A DNA stretch of 64,000 nucleotides, from NCBI RefSeq assembly GCF_000019965.1, contig NC_010571.1:1178001-1242000 (forward strand), given 5' to 3'. The stretch's first letter is position 1; the number at the start of each line of letters is the position of its first letter. Of this stretch, positions 44,010 through 51,590 are shown one piece after another. Origin of the DNA: Opitutus terrae PB90-1 (lineage in GTDB: Bacteria; Verrucomicrobiota; Verrucomicrobiia; Opitutales; Opitutaceae). The position numbers were made by a program, and so were the translations under genes. The notes beneath the pieces were generated by a model, which worked only from the letters and a program-made list of their open reading frames with translations, was not told the DNA's origin and did no database searches.

Positions 44010-44109
44010 GGCGGTGGCGCGAGCGTCTCGCCCGTGATGGACACGGCGCGCTCACACCAGGCCGGGCGCCGGGTAACACTTCACCCGGGCGAGATGCCCG
44101 TGCCGCCAT
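44010..44109. repeat. GCGTCTCGCCCGTG / GGGCGAGATGCCCGTGCC inverted repeat
   Basis: The left arm, GGCGGTGGCGCGAGCGTCTC then GCCCGTG, pairs with the right arm, CACCCGGGCGAGATGCCCGT then GCCGCC. The whole lies between divergent genes. The same words, GGCACGGGCATCTTGCCCGTG-type, form the element at 53171-53266. Confidence 0.7.
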
Positions 44110-44169
44110 CGCCGCGCGCAGGACACGCTGCGGTGTTGCACGGCGGAGGATCGTGACGATGCTGAGTGC

Positions 44170-45438
44170 ATGGCCTGGCGGATCGATGAGTCCGTGATAC
44201 GTGGCGAGATTGACAATCGCACGCGCGGCCGCGTCACCGGTCGAATCTGGTTCGTCGGACGCGCGGAGCCAGTCGAGCTCGATCTGGCGGGCAACGCCTG
44301 GCGCGATCTCGCCGGACGACGGCTGGAGTTTGTCAACCCAACCCCGAAGGCCGATCCGCACCTTGTGGGTTTGGCCGTCCGGCAATCGGGCGTGATCGGC
44401 GATTGCACGGCCTCGCGGAAGGTGAAGGTGCCGGACATCCCGATGGATCAGATCGGCGAATACTACGCGGCGAAGAAACCGTGGACCTGGCATTGGGGCA
44501 ACAGCCTTTACCTGGAGTGGTTCAGCGCGACGAATGGACGCGTGGTGATCGAGAGTGTGAGCTTCCAGCTTACGATCGCGCCGGAGATCGCATGGGAAAT
44601 GACCGCGGCCGAGGAAGAGCAGCAGCGTCGCGCCAACGCGGAGGCGATGAGCGGATTCATGGAGAAACTCGACGCCGCGCTGTCCGCAGATCCGGCGGTC
44701 CCTGATGACGCAGCGACGGAGGCATCGCATGCGGCCGATTCCGGCGCGACGGAGGCAGAGTTGGACTCAGAGCGCCCGCTCAGCGAAGCCGAGGCGGAGC
44801 AGATGCACGAGGAGAGCGAGCGGCTCGTCGACCGGATTCAGGCTCGGCTCGAGCGGGAGGGCGACGAGGCGGATTTTGCGCAGATCATCCGTGAAGAATT
44901 GGAACGCCGGCGGCGCGAGCGGGGCGAAGCGCCGCCGACGGCCGAGGATGAGGCGCAGCGGGCGGAATGGCTCGACGAAATGAACCGGGCCTCTGAAGCG
45001 CTGGAGTACGATGCGGACTCCGCCCCCGGGCCGAGACCGGAGCACAGGCACCCCGTGGCTGAGCAGGCGTATGCATTGACCGTGCGCTTGATGCAGGAAC
45101 CGGATGCGCGGGGCTGGATCCCCGCGGAAGCCGGTGAGGAGTATCCGCTGGTGGACCTGGCAGTGGCGACGTCGAAGGCGAGCGCCAAGCTGGCCGGTGC
45201 GCTCAACGGCGAAGACTGGCCGCCGCCGGTGGATTTTTGCGCGACGCACCTGGTGCGGCTGAAGCGGGCCCGCGGCTATTTCGACGATGCGCTGCTCGCG
45301 GCCGAGTGTTGCCTGCAGCAGCAACTCGGCGATCCCGCGTGGATCCAGCAGGTGCAGCGCGAGCTCACGTCGCTCGCGCACGCGTGCGACGCGCTGATCG
45401 GCGAACTGCGCGCCTTGCTCGAACGCGGGTTCGACTGA
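44170..45438 (+). CDS. Conserved hypothetical protein, acidic coiled-coil centre
   Basis: A 422-residue cytoplasmic protein I cannot assign. The N-terminal 130 residues form a beta-rich domain (VIRGEIDNRTRGRVTGRIWF, PVELDLAGNAWRDLAG, KVKVPDIPMDQIGEYYAA). The centre is strongly acidic and helical (EEEQQRRANAEAMSGFMEKL, SERLVDRIQARLEREGDEADF). The C-terminal helical domain (AEQAYALTVRLMQEPDARGW, ATHLVRLKRARGYFDDALLA) resembles a helical-bundle regulatory domain. It ends one base before the convergent 91-residue gene. Confidence 0.75.
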   Translation: MAWRIDESVIRGEIDNRTRGRVTGRIWFVGRAEPVELDLAGNAWRDLAGRRLEFVNPTPKADPHLVGLAVRQSGVIGDCTASRKVKVPDIPMDQIGEYYAAKKPWTWHWGNSLYLEWFSATNGRVVIESVSFQLTIAPEIAWEMTAAEEEQQRRANAEAMSGFMEKLDAALSADPAVPDDAATEASHAADSGATEAELDSERPLSEAEAEQMHEESERLVDRIQARLEREGDEADFAQIIREELERRRRERGEAPPTAEDEAQRAEWLDEMNRASEALEYDADSAPGPRPEHRHPVAEQAYALTVRLMQEPDARGWIPAEAGEEYPLVDLAVATSKASAKLAGALNGEDWPPPVDFCATHLVRLKRARGYFDDALLAAECCLQQQLGDPAWIQQVQRELTSLAHACDALIGELRALLERGFD

Positions 45439-45439
45439 A

Positions 45440-45715
45440 TCAAGGTGAATTGCCGCCTTCGGTATCGACCGCGTTACCCAAGATCGGCTCGTGTCGAATC
45501 ACTCGCACGAGCTGTTCCATCCACGATACCAGTGCAGGATCGAGCGAGTCCTTAGAAATGTAGGGTGCGATGCGTCGTGCCATCTGCGGCTTCGATTGGT
45601 CGTAGTAGTTGGCGCGAGGCCACGTCTTCTGCAGCGCTTTCTTCAGCGATGTCTCGAGATGATCGACACTGCCAAACCGAATGGCGGGTTCAGGCGGGCG
45701 ACTCGGTGCCTTCAT
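45440..45715 (-). CDS. Small hypothetical protein downstream of fic
   Basis: A 91-residue protein beginning MKAPSRPPEPAIRFGSVDHL. Its start lies inside the last codons of the Fic gene (26-nt overlap); a GTG at 45724 is an alternative start. The sequence is helical and basic in the centre (LETSLKKALQKTWPRANYYD, PQMARRIAPYISKDSLDP). I recognise no family. The overlap suggests co-expression with Fic, so it could be a modulator or target adaptor. Confidence 0.6.
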   Translation of the reverse strand: MKAPSRPPEPAIRFGSVDHLETSLKKALQKTWPRANYYDQSKPQMARRIAPYISKDSLDPALVSWMEQLVRVIRHEPILGNAVDTEGGNSP

Positions 45716-46850
45716 TGAGCGCACGGAGGTATTCGGCGTAGCTGAAGACGCGATTCCGACGGTAGCCGGTCATCTCCCGCACGATTCCGAGTTCAGTGAG
45801 GACACGCATCGCAGCATTGGCGGTGGGTGCTGTGAATCCGAAGTTCGCGGTGAGCCGAGCCACCGTCAGCACCGGGTGTTTTTGCATCACGTCGTGCAGC
45901 CGGATCGCCGATCCCGCTTTTCGCCCGAGCGTGTGAAGCTTGGCTCGGTCGGTCTGGAAAAGTTGCAGTAGGCGTCCGGCCGTTTCCGCGGCTTGGGTCG
46001 CAGTTTCCTCCACGCCGTGGAAAAAGAAATCGAGCCACGGTTCCCAATCTCCACGCGTCCGCACCCGCTGCAGCAGATCGTAGTAGACCGATCGATGTTG
46101 CTTGAGAAACAAGCTGAGATAGAGCAGCGGCTGTGCGAGCACGCCGTCGTGGCACAGCAGCAGCGTGATGAGCAACCGGCCCGTCCGGCCATTGCCATCG
46201 AGGAATGGGTGAATGGTTTCGAACTGGACGTGAGCCAGTCCTGCGCGCGTGAGCGCCGGAACGGTGTCTTCGTGAAAAAACTTTTCGAGCGCGCCCATGC
46301 ACTCGACGACTTGGTCCGGCGGCGGCGGCACGAAGAGAGCATTGCCGGGCCGCGATCCGCCGATCCAGTTCTGCGAAGTGCGAAATTCTCCAGGCTGCTT
46401 CTCGCTTCCGCGTCCTTTCGCCAGCATCACCCCATGCACTTCCTTGACCAGCCGCAGAGACAGCGGAAAGCCGTCTCGTAATCGGCGCAGCCCGTGTTCC
46501 ATCGCCAAGACGTAGTTCGAGACCTCCTGCACGTCGTCCAGCGGCACTCCGGGCGCCGCGTCATTTTCGAACAGCAGCAACTCGGAAAGGGACGACTGAG
46601 TCCCTTCGATTTGCGACGAAAGCACCGCTTCCTTCCGTACGTAGGAGTACAAAAACATCTGCGGCTCGGGTAGAAGACCAGTCACCCCGGCGAGTTTCCC
46701 CAAAGCCACACTAGCGCGTTCGGCCATGCGGCTGAGTGAGGGCGTCCACTCCACCGGAGGATTCGGCGGCAGGGGGTTGGGCGTAAACGCAAAGCAGCGC
46801 TCGCCCACGAACGATACCGGCACCTGATAGCCTGTGGGTCCGCGCTCCAT
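45690..46850 (-). CDS. Fic-family AMPylase with C-terminal winged helix
   Basis: A 386-residue protein transferring AMP (or another nucleotide moiety) to target hydroxyls. An N-terminal Fic_N region carries the class II inhibitory motif SSQIEG (about 78-83), whose glutamate blocks ATP binding. The core motif HPFLDGNGRTGR (about 214-225) is intact, so the enzyme should be active when relieved. The C-terminal part (HDVMQKHPVLTVARLTANFGF and following) is a winged-helix DNA-binding fold, as in SoFic-type proteins. Upstream lies an AT-rich region with matching palindromes, consistent with autoregulation. Confidence 0.92.
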   Translation of the reverse strand: MERGPTGYQVPVSFVGERCFAFTPNPLPPNPPVEWTPSLSRMAERASVALGKLAGVTGLLPEPQMFLYSYVRKEAVLSSQIEGTQSSLSELLLFENDAAPGVPLDDVQEVSNYVLAMEHGLRRLRDGFPLSLRLVKEVHGVMLAKGRGSEKQPGEFRTSQNWIGGSRPGNALFVPPPPDQVVECMGALEKFFHEDTVPALTRAGLAHVQFETIHPFLDGNGRTGRLLITLLLCHDGVLAQPLLYLSLFLKQHRSVYYDLLQRVRTRGDWEPWLDFFFHGVEETATQAAETAGRLLQLFQTDRAKLHTLGRKAGSAIRLHDVMQKHPVLTVARLTANFGFTAPTANAAMRVLTELGIVREMTGYRRNRVFSYAEYLRALNEGTESPA

Positions 46851-46870
46851 GACAACAACTTAGGGCGCAG

Positions 46871-46940
46871 GCTTAAATATGGGGAATGCTTATTTAAGCA
46901 AACTCGTTCTAGCTTTAATAGACGAGGAGGGCTATTTAAG
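46871..46940. promoter_or_regulatory. TATTTAAG palindromic operator upstream of fic
   Basis: GCTTAAATA (46871-46879) and TATTTAAGC (46891-46899) form a perfect 9-bp inverted repeat with an 11-bp spacer. A third TATTTAAG copy lies at 46933-46940. The stretch is far more AT-rich than the surroundings and starts about 20 bp upstream of the Fic start codon. It is the obvious promoter/operator, probably bound by the winged helix of Fic (inference). Confidence 0.7.
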
Positions 46941-47021
46941 TGAGAAGCCTAAACCTCTGATGGTAAGTTTTGTGAAATGGCTTCGGGCCAATTCCAAGCC
47001 GCCGCTGAGGTCCGCAGCAGC

Positions 47022-47696
47022 TTAACCGTGCTCCATCTTCCGTTCCCAGAGGTCCGAATGCAGCAAGCCCCACTCGAAGGTTCGACGGCCGGCAAGGGAG
47101 AAGCCGTGCGCGCGCAGCAGCGGATCGGGCACGGTGACGCGGCGTGCGCGAACCTGCGTCACACGCCGGAAGAATGCATACATCATCCAGTGAATCACCC
47201 GGGCGCGTTGGCGCCCCCAGCCCTGCGCGGGCACGGTGAAATCCGAGAGCACCCAGTACGCCCGCGGTCGCGCAGCCCGGGCCAGTCCGGCGACGACCTG
47301 CACGAGTTCGCGCGGCGGGAAACAATCCAGGAAAAAATGCGTCACGATCACGTCGAACGCGCCCGCAGGCGGCTGCCAGTTCGGTAGCGCGGCGTGGACG
47401 AACTCGAGCCGGTCGGGATTCGGCACCGTCGGAAGCGCGCGCGCCCGGGCCCGAGCCAGCATTCCGGCGCTCGCGTCGACGCTCGCGATTTCGGCCGCGG
47501 GAAAGCGATTCGCACACGCCTGCAGAAAATGGCCGTGGCCGACGCCGGCAATCAGCCAGCGTGCCGCGCCAGGCTGACGGTCGCGGCAACGCGCGGCGAG
47601 TTCATCGAGCCAAGCCGTCCGCGTGCGCTGAAGCCGACGGCCGGCGAGCACGCGTTCCATCCAGGTGTAGTGCGGCGCCAGTCGATCGAAACTCAT
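47022..47696 (-). CDS. Class I SAM-dependent methyltransferase
   Basis: A 224-residue cytoplasmic protein with the SAM-binding Rossmann fold: motif I WLIAGVGHGHFLQACA, the acidic residue in IASVDASAGMLARAR, and FDVIVTHFFLDCFP as motif II/III. It is similar in layout to UbiE-like and small-molecule methyltransferases; the N-terminal FDRLAPHYTWMERVL is typical of that group. Its ATG overlaps the stop codon of the upstream membrane-protein gene (ATGA). The substrate is unknown. Confidence 0.85.
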   Translation of the reverse strand: MSFDRLAPHYTWMERVLAGRRLQRTRTAWLDELAARCRDRQPGAARWLIAGVGHGHFLQACANRFPAAEIASVDASAGMLARARARALPTVPNPDRLEFVHAALPNWQPPAGAFDVIVTHFFLDCFPPRELVQVVAGLARAARPRAYWVLSDFTVPAQGWGRQRARVIHWMMYAFFRRVTQVRARRVTVPDPLLRAHGFSLAGRRTFEWGLLHSDLWERKMEHG

Positions 47697-48058
47697 CCCA
47701 GTCCGACCTGCCACCAAGTGCCGGCGAAGAGCGCGCCGATGGAATAAGCCGCCAAGTCGCGCCAGTCGGCGATGCTGTGCGCGGAAAGATGAGGCACGAT
47801 CGCCTCGGCCATGATGCCCCACGCGGCGAGGTGCAGCGCGATTTCGCCCCACCGCGGGGGCCGGTCGTCGGTGCGCAACCCGAGTCGCCGTTGCAGCCAC
47901 AAGATAAGCGGAAGCCCAGCCGGGATCAGCAGCAGGTCATTGAAATAACCTTGGAGAAACGCTCCGCCGGCGTAGTCGCGAAGCCAGAGCCGGTTCAGCA
48001 GATAGAGGACGCAGGCGGCAACGCAGAGCGGGTCGAGCAGATAGCCGAATCGCTTCAC
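47693..48058 (-). CDS. Small VanZ-like membrane protein
   Basis: A 121-residue protein with about four hydrophobic segments: YLLDPLCVAACVLYLLNRL, FNDLLLIPAGLPLILWL, WGIMAEAIVP and AAYSIGALFAGTWW. Single charged residues sit between them (FLQGYFNDL, PRWGE). It resembles small VanZ/periplasmic-type membrane proteins without clear catalytic residues. The start is GTG 48058, which overlaps the stop codon of a 29-codon ORF just upstream (GTGA). It is followed by the coupled methyltransferase gene. Confidence 0.7.
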   Translation of the reverse strand: MKRFGYLLDPLCVAACVLYLLNRLWLRDYAGGAFLQGYFNDLLLIPAGLPLILWLQRRLGLRTDDRPPRWGEIALHLAAWGIMAEAIVPHLSAHSIADWRDLAAYSIGALFAGTWWQVGLG

Positions 48059-48144
48059 AACAACGCGGCGATCAGCAGCCCGGAGCCCAGCGCGAGCAAC
48101 AGCCGCAGCACGAACGGAGGCAGGAACGAGAACGGAGAAGGCAT
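48055..48144 (-). CDS. 29-residue hydrophobic microprotein
   Basis: A short ORF beginning MPSPFSFLPPF and ending SGLLIAALL. It forms one hydrophobic helix of about 18 residues with a single internal arginine. Its TGA stop overlaps the GTG start of the 121-residue membrane protein (GTGA), the same coupling style as the rest of this operon, which argues that it is translated. Third codon positions are nearly all G/C. No family is recognisable; it could be a membrane regulator or just a leader for coupled translation. Confidence 0.5.
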   Translation of the reverse strand: MPSPFSFLPPFVLRLLLALGSGLLIAALL

Positions 48145-48468
48145 GCGCGACTATGGAGGCACTTCCGCCTGCGCGCAAATAGCCGATGCGCCGGCGCGAC
48201 GAGGAAAATCAGCGGTGGGCCAGAGTCTCCTGACAGCACGTTGTCACCTGACGGTGTTAGGTTGCCTCATGAAGACCCCCCGACTGCACTTTTCCGCTCA
48301 CCAAGTCTTCCGCCGCCCGCGTCAACGTCCTCGTCTCGCCGCCGGGGTTGCAGGTCGCTGGGAGCGTTTTGTTCCGGTGTGCTTCCCGAATTTTGGCATG
48401 GCTGCACGGTGGCTGCGCCGAATTGGGACGTGCCTTCTGGCGAAGAGTGAATTGGCTGCGAACGCACG
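48145..48468. other. Divergent intergenic region, no gene seen
   Basis: This 324-nt stretch separates the microprotein start from the EamA transporter gene. I see no repeat of the local families. A CCTGACA-GCACGTTGTCACC-TGACGGTG cluster near 48226-48256 could be a promoter or binding site, but nothing is decisive. Confidence 0.45.
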
Positions 48469-49392
48469 ATGAACAATCTGGGGCTCTATCTCGCGTCGGT
48501 GCTCATCTGGGGCTCCACCTGGCTGGCAATCACGTTTCAGCTGGGACGCGTGCCGCCCGAGGTGTCGGTCGCGTACCGCTTCGCGCTGGCGAGCGCGATC
48601 CTGTTCGGCTGGTGCTTGCTGCGGCGGCTGCGGCTTCGCTACTCGTGGCGGGATCACGGCTGGATGGCGCTGCAAGGCGCGCTGCTGTTCGGCGTCAACT
48701 ACGTCCTGGTTTACCTGGCCGAAGGGGAGATCAGCTCGGGACTGGTCGCCCTCATCTTTTCGCTGCTGGTGTTCATGAACATCGCGGCGACGCGGGTGTT
48801 TTTCGGCACGCCGCTGCGACCGGCGACGTTGATTGCGGCGGTGTTGGGTATTACCGGCGTGGTGCTGGTGCTGCTGCCGGAGCTCGGGCACGACGCGAGT
48901 CGCGGCGACGCAGTACTCGGCGCGGTGTTCGCGATCGCTTCGACGATTTCCGCCTCGCTCGGCAACATCGTGTCCGCGCGCAACCAGCGTCACGGGCTGC
49001 CGGTAATTCAGGTGAACACCTACGGCATGCTCTACGGCGCCGCGTTCGTCGGGCTGTATGCGCTGCTGGCCGGACGGCCGTTCGTTTTCGAGGCGACCTT
49101 CGCCTATGTCGCTTCACTCGGCTATCTGGCGCTGTTCGGATCGGTGCTCGCGTTCGGGGCGTATCTTACGCTCGTCGGTCGGATCGGCGCGGATCGCGCG
49201 GGCTACACCGGGGCGACGATTCCGATCGTGGCGGTATTGCTTTCGACCCTGTTCGAAGGTCTGCAGTGGCATCTCGTCACGTTCGCGGGCATCGCGCTGT
49301 GCCTGGCGGGAAATGTTTTGGTGCTACGAAAGAAGGCGGCCGCGGCGCCGACGCCGCAGCCGGCGGCGGAACTGCAGGAGCGAGCCGCCTGA
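48469..49392 (+). CDS. EamA/DMT-family transporter
   Basis: A 307-residue inner-membrane protein with ten hydrophobic helices in two EamA repeats. The first starts LYLASVLIWGSTWLAI; the second follows about residue 145 with AVLGAVFAIASTISASLGNI. Family members export amino acids, nucleobases or metabolites; the substrate is not readable. The C-terminal tail is Ala/Pro-rich and cytoplasmic. It is a single gene on the plus strand between divergent and co-directional neighbours. Confidence 0.88.
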   Translation: MNNLGLYLASVLIWGSTWLAITFQLGRVPPEVSVAYRFALASAILFGWCLLRRLRLRYSWRDHGWMALQGALLFGVNYVLVYLAEGEISSGLVALIFSLLVFMNIAATRVFFGTPLRPATLIAAVLGITGVVLVLLPELGHDASRGDAVLGAVFAIASTISASLGNIVSARNQRHGLPVIQVNTYGMLYGAAFVGLYALLAGRPFVFEATFAYVASLGYLALFGSVLAFGAYLTLVGRIGADRAGYTGATIPIVAVLLSTLFEGLQWHLVTFAGIALCLAGNVLVLRKKAAAAPTPQPAAELQERAA

Positions 49393-49574
49393 GCCGGACC
49401 GCACGGCGAAGCCGCGCAGCTACGGGAGCAGCGGGTCGTCGCGAGGCGGCGCGCCGACGCGGTGGACTCGAGCCGGCGCACTTGCACCGGGCGCGGGGCT
49501 GAATTCTATTTCCGCCATGGCACCGGACTCCAGCCGTCCGTGTCGATCACGCGGCTTTCAACCCCGAGGACTCC

Positions 49575-51383
49575 ATGGCGAAACTCACGGTGCTGGTGGT
49601 GGATGACGAGGAGCTGATCCTGCATGTGCTGCTGCGCTTTTTTCGCCGGCGCGGCGACCGTTGCGACGTGGCGCCCGGCGGAGCGGAGGCGCTGCGGCTG
49701 GTCGAGGCTCAACGCTACGACCTGGTCATCTCGGACATCGCGATGCCGGAGATGAACGGCCTCGAGTTGATCCGCCGCGTGAAGGAGCGGCAGCCGGACG
49801 CCGTTTGCATCCTGATGTCCGGGCTTGGTACGCGCGGGGACATCATCGAGGCGTTGAAGATCGGGGTGTTCGATTTCATCGACAAACCCATCCCGGATCT
49901 CGCGGCGTTGACGATGGTGATCGACCGGGCGGCGGAGAGCGGCCGGCTGGTCCGCGAGCGCAACGCGCTGCTGGAGAACCTGCGCGAACAAAACACCAAG
50001 CTCGAATACAGCCTGCTGCGGCTGCACGAGGCGTTTGCCCAGCTGCACCAGCAGGAGGCGGTGCTGGAGTCGGACCTGCAGAAGGCGCAGCGCGTGCAAC
50101 GCACGTTTTTGCCGGCGGGATTTCCGCGCGTGGCGAACTTCGATTTCTTCGGCTACTACGCACCGTGCGACCAGTTGGGCGGCGATTTCTTTGGTACGCT
50201 GGCGCTGGCGGATGGCCGGATGGCGCTTTACCTGGTCGACGTCGCCGGTCACGGCGTGAGCGCGGCGATGATCACGGTGACGTTTCGTGAGTTGATGCGC
50301 GCGGGCCATCGCTCGACGGGACAGGACGCGCTGTTTGGAGAACCGGCTCGCGTGTTGCGCACCATGAACGAGGCGCTGATCGCGGAGCATTTCGATCCGC
50401 CGATCTATGTTTCGATGATCTACGCCGTGATCGATCCGGGTTCGGGGGAGGTGAACGTGGCCGCCGCCGGTCATCCGCCGCCGATTCTGGTGGCGCGCGG
50501 AGGCGCGGCCGGGGATGTCGAAGTCGGCGGAACCGTGCTCGGCACACCGGCCGTGACCGACTACCGGGCCAAGCGACTGCTGCTCGGGCCGGGCGACGCG
50601 CTGCTGTTTTATTCGGACGGGCTTTCGGAAATGCGGAGCCCGCAGGGCCGCGAGTTGTCCGCCGACCAGCTGCGTGAGATCATGGCGCGGCAACACGCGC
50701 AGCCGGCGCGCACGATCGGCGCCGAGGTGGAGCGACGGTTTCTGGAACACCTCGAGGGCGCGGCTTCAACGGATGACATCACGTTCCTGGTGGTCGCGCG
50801 CACCGCCGCAGCGGTCGAGCCGACGGTGCGCCGGCCGGACGAGATCATTCCGGACTCGGTAAAGATCGTGATGCCCGAGAAGTTGCGGCGGGTGTCCGGC
50901 GGCGCGCGGGGCCAGATCCACGCCGGTTTCCGCGGGCGAACCTGCATCGTGCAGTTCCGCGGTTTGACCACCTGGCAACTGGCGCCCGCGTTGCGGGAAA
51001 TGCTCCAAGCGGCGAAGGCCCGGGCCGAGCCACCGGTGTGCATCGATCTCGATGGCTGTGAGGCGCTGGATTCGACGATGCTCGGACTGCTCCTGCAGCA
51101 AAGCGCCGATCTCATGCTGCACCAACCGAATCCGCGGGTGCTGGGCCAGCTCCACGAGATGGGCGTGCTGCACTTGTTTAAAATCAGTCACGACCCGTGT
51201 CCGCAGCCGCAGGTCGCGATGGCGATCACGCCCGCTGAATCCAAGCAGGCGTGCTCCGACCTGATCCTGTCGGCGCACGAGGCGTTGATGGAGGCCTCGG
51301 CGAGAAACCGGGAGAAGTTCAGGGACGTCGTCGAATCGTTACGTCAGGAAAACGCCGCCGCGGTGCATGCGCCGCCGAAGTAA
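49575..51383 (+). CDS. REC-PP2C-STAS regulatory fusion protein
   Basis: A 602-residue cytoplasmic regulator. The receiver domain (1 to about 125) has VVDDEE, a phospho-Asp near 54 (LVISDIAMPEMNG) and FIDKPIP. A coiled-coil linker leads to a SpoIIE/RsbU-type PP2C phosphatase (about 185-400: LQKAQRVQRTFLP, GGDFFG, LVDVAGHGVSAAM, YSDGLSEM, STDDITFLVV). The STAS domain (about 435-560) carries the phosphorylatable site CEALDSTMLG (Ser about 500). So an RsbU-like phosphatase and an RsbV-like anti-anti-sigma factor are fused in one chain under a receiver. No anti-sigma kinase or sigma factor gene is adjacent. Signals would come from an unlinked histidine kinase. Confidence 0.88.
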   Translation: MAKLTVLVVDDEELILHVLLRFFRRRGDRCDVAPGGAEALRLVEAQRYDLVISDIAMPEMNGLELIRRVKERQPDAVCILMSGLGTRGDIIEALKIGVFDFIDKPIPDLAALTMVIDRAAESGRLVRERNALLENLREQNTKLEYSLLRLHEAFAQLHQQEAVLESDLQKAQRVQRTFLPAGFPRVANFDFFGYYAPCDQLGGDFFGTLALADGRMALYLVDVAGHGVSAAMITVTFRELMRAGHRSTGQDALFGEPARVLRTMNEALIAEHFDPPIYVSMIYAVIDPGSGEVNVAAAGHPPPILVARGGAAGDVEVGGTVLGTPAVTDYRAKRLLLGPGDALLFYSDGLSEMRSPQGRELSADQLREIMARQHAQPARTIGAEVERRFLEHLEGAASTDDITFLVVARTAAAVEPTVRRPDEIIPDSVKIVMPEKLRRVSGGARGQIHAGFRGRTCIVQFRGLTTWQLAPALREMLQAAKARAEPPVCIDLDGCEALDSTMLGLLLQQSADLMLHQPNPRVLGQLHEMGVLHLFKISHDPCPQPQVAMAITPAESKQACSDLILSAHEALMEASARNREKFRDVVESLRQENAAAVHAPPK

Positions 51384-51385
51384 AT

Positions 51386-51550
51386 TCGAAGCACGAAGTC
51401 CGGAATTAGAAATAGATCCGGAGTTCGAAATGGCTTGTAAGGTGGAGCCCGCCATCCCGGCGGGCTGAGTTGGTTGCGGCTCGGTTTCAAGCATGCCGGG
51501 ACGGCAGGCTCCACCGAATGGGAGCGGGCGAGACGCCCGCGCTCCCCAGG
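51386..51550. repeat. Composite palindromic region after the REC-PP2C-STAS gene
   Basis: Three repeat words fill this convergent gap. TTCGAAGCACGAAGTCCGGA pairs with TCCGGAGTTCGAA. GGTGGAGCCCGCCATCCCGG (51441) pairs with CCGGGACGGCAGGCTCCACC (51496) almost perfectly. GGGAGCGGGCG pairs with CGCCCGCGCTCCC (51520-51547). A CTCTCAGCTCTGGGCTCTTA stretch then runs up to the glyS stop. There is no gene and no T-run terminator. Confidence 0.75.
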
Positions 51551-51590
51551 CGAACAGGCTCTCAGCTCTGGGCTCTTAGCTCTCGACTCG

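Noticed and set aside
46861-46980. tRNA or small RNA in the AT-rich patch near 46.9 kb
   Set aside because: No cloverleaf or T-loop sequence is present; the palindromes and position before the fic start fit an operator better.
51441-51515. Intrinsic terminator after the REC-PP2C-STAS gene
   Set aside because: The GGTGGAGCC arms pair well but there is no T-run on either strand, so I list it as a repeat only.
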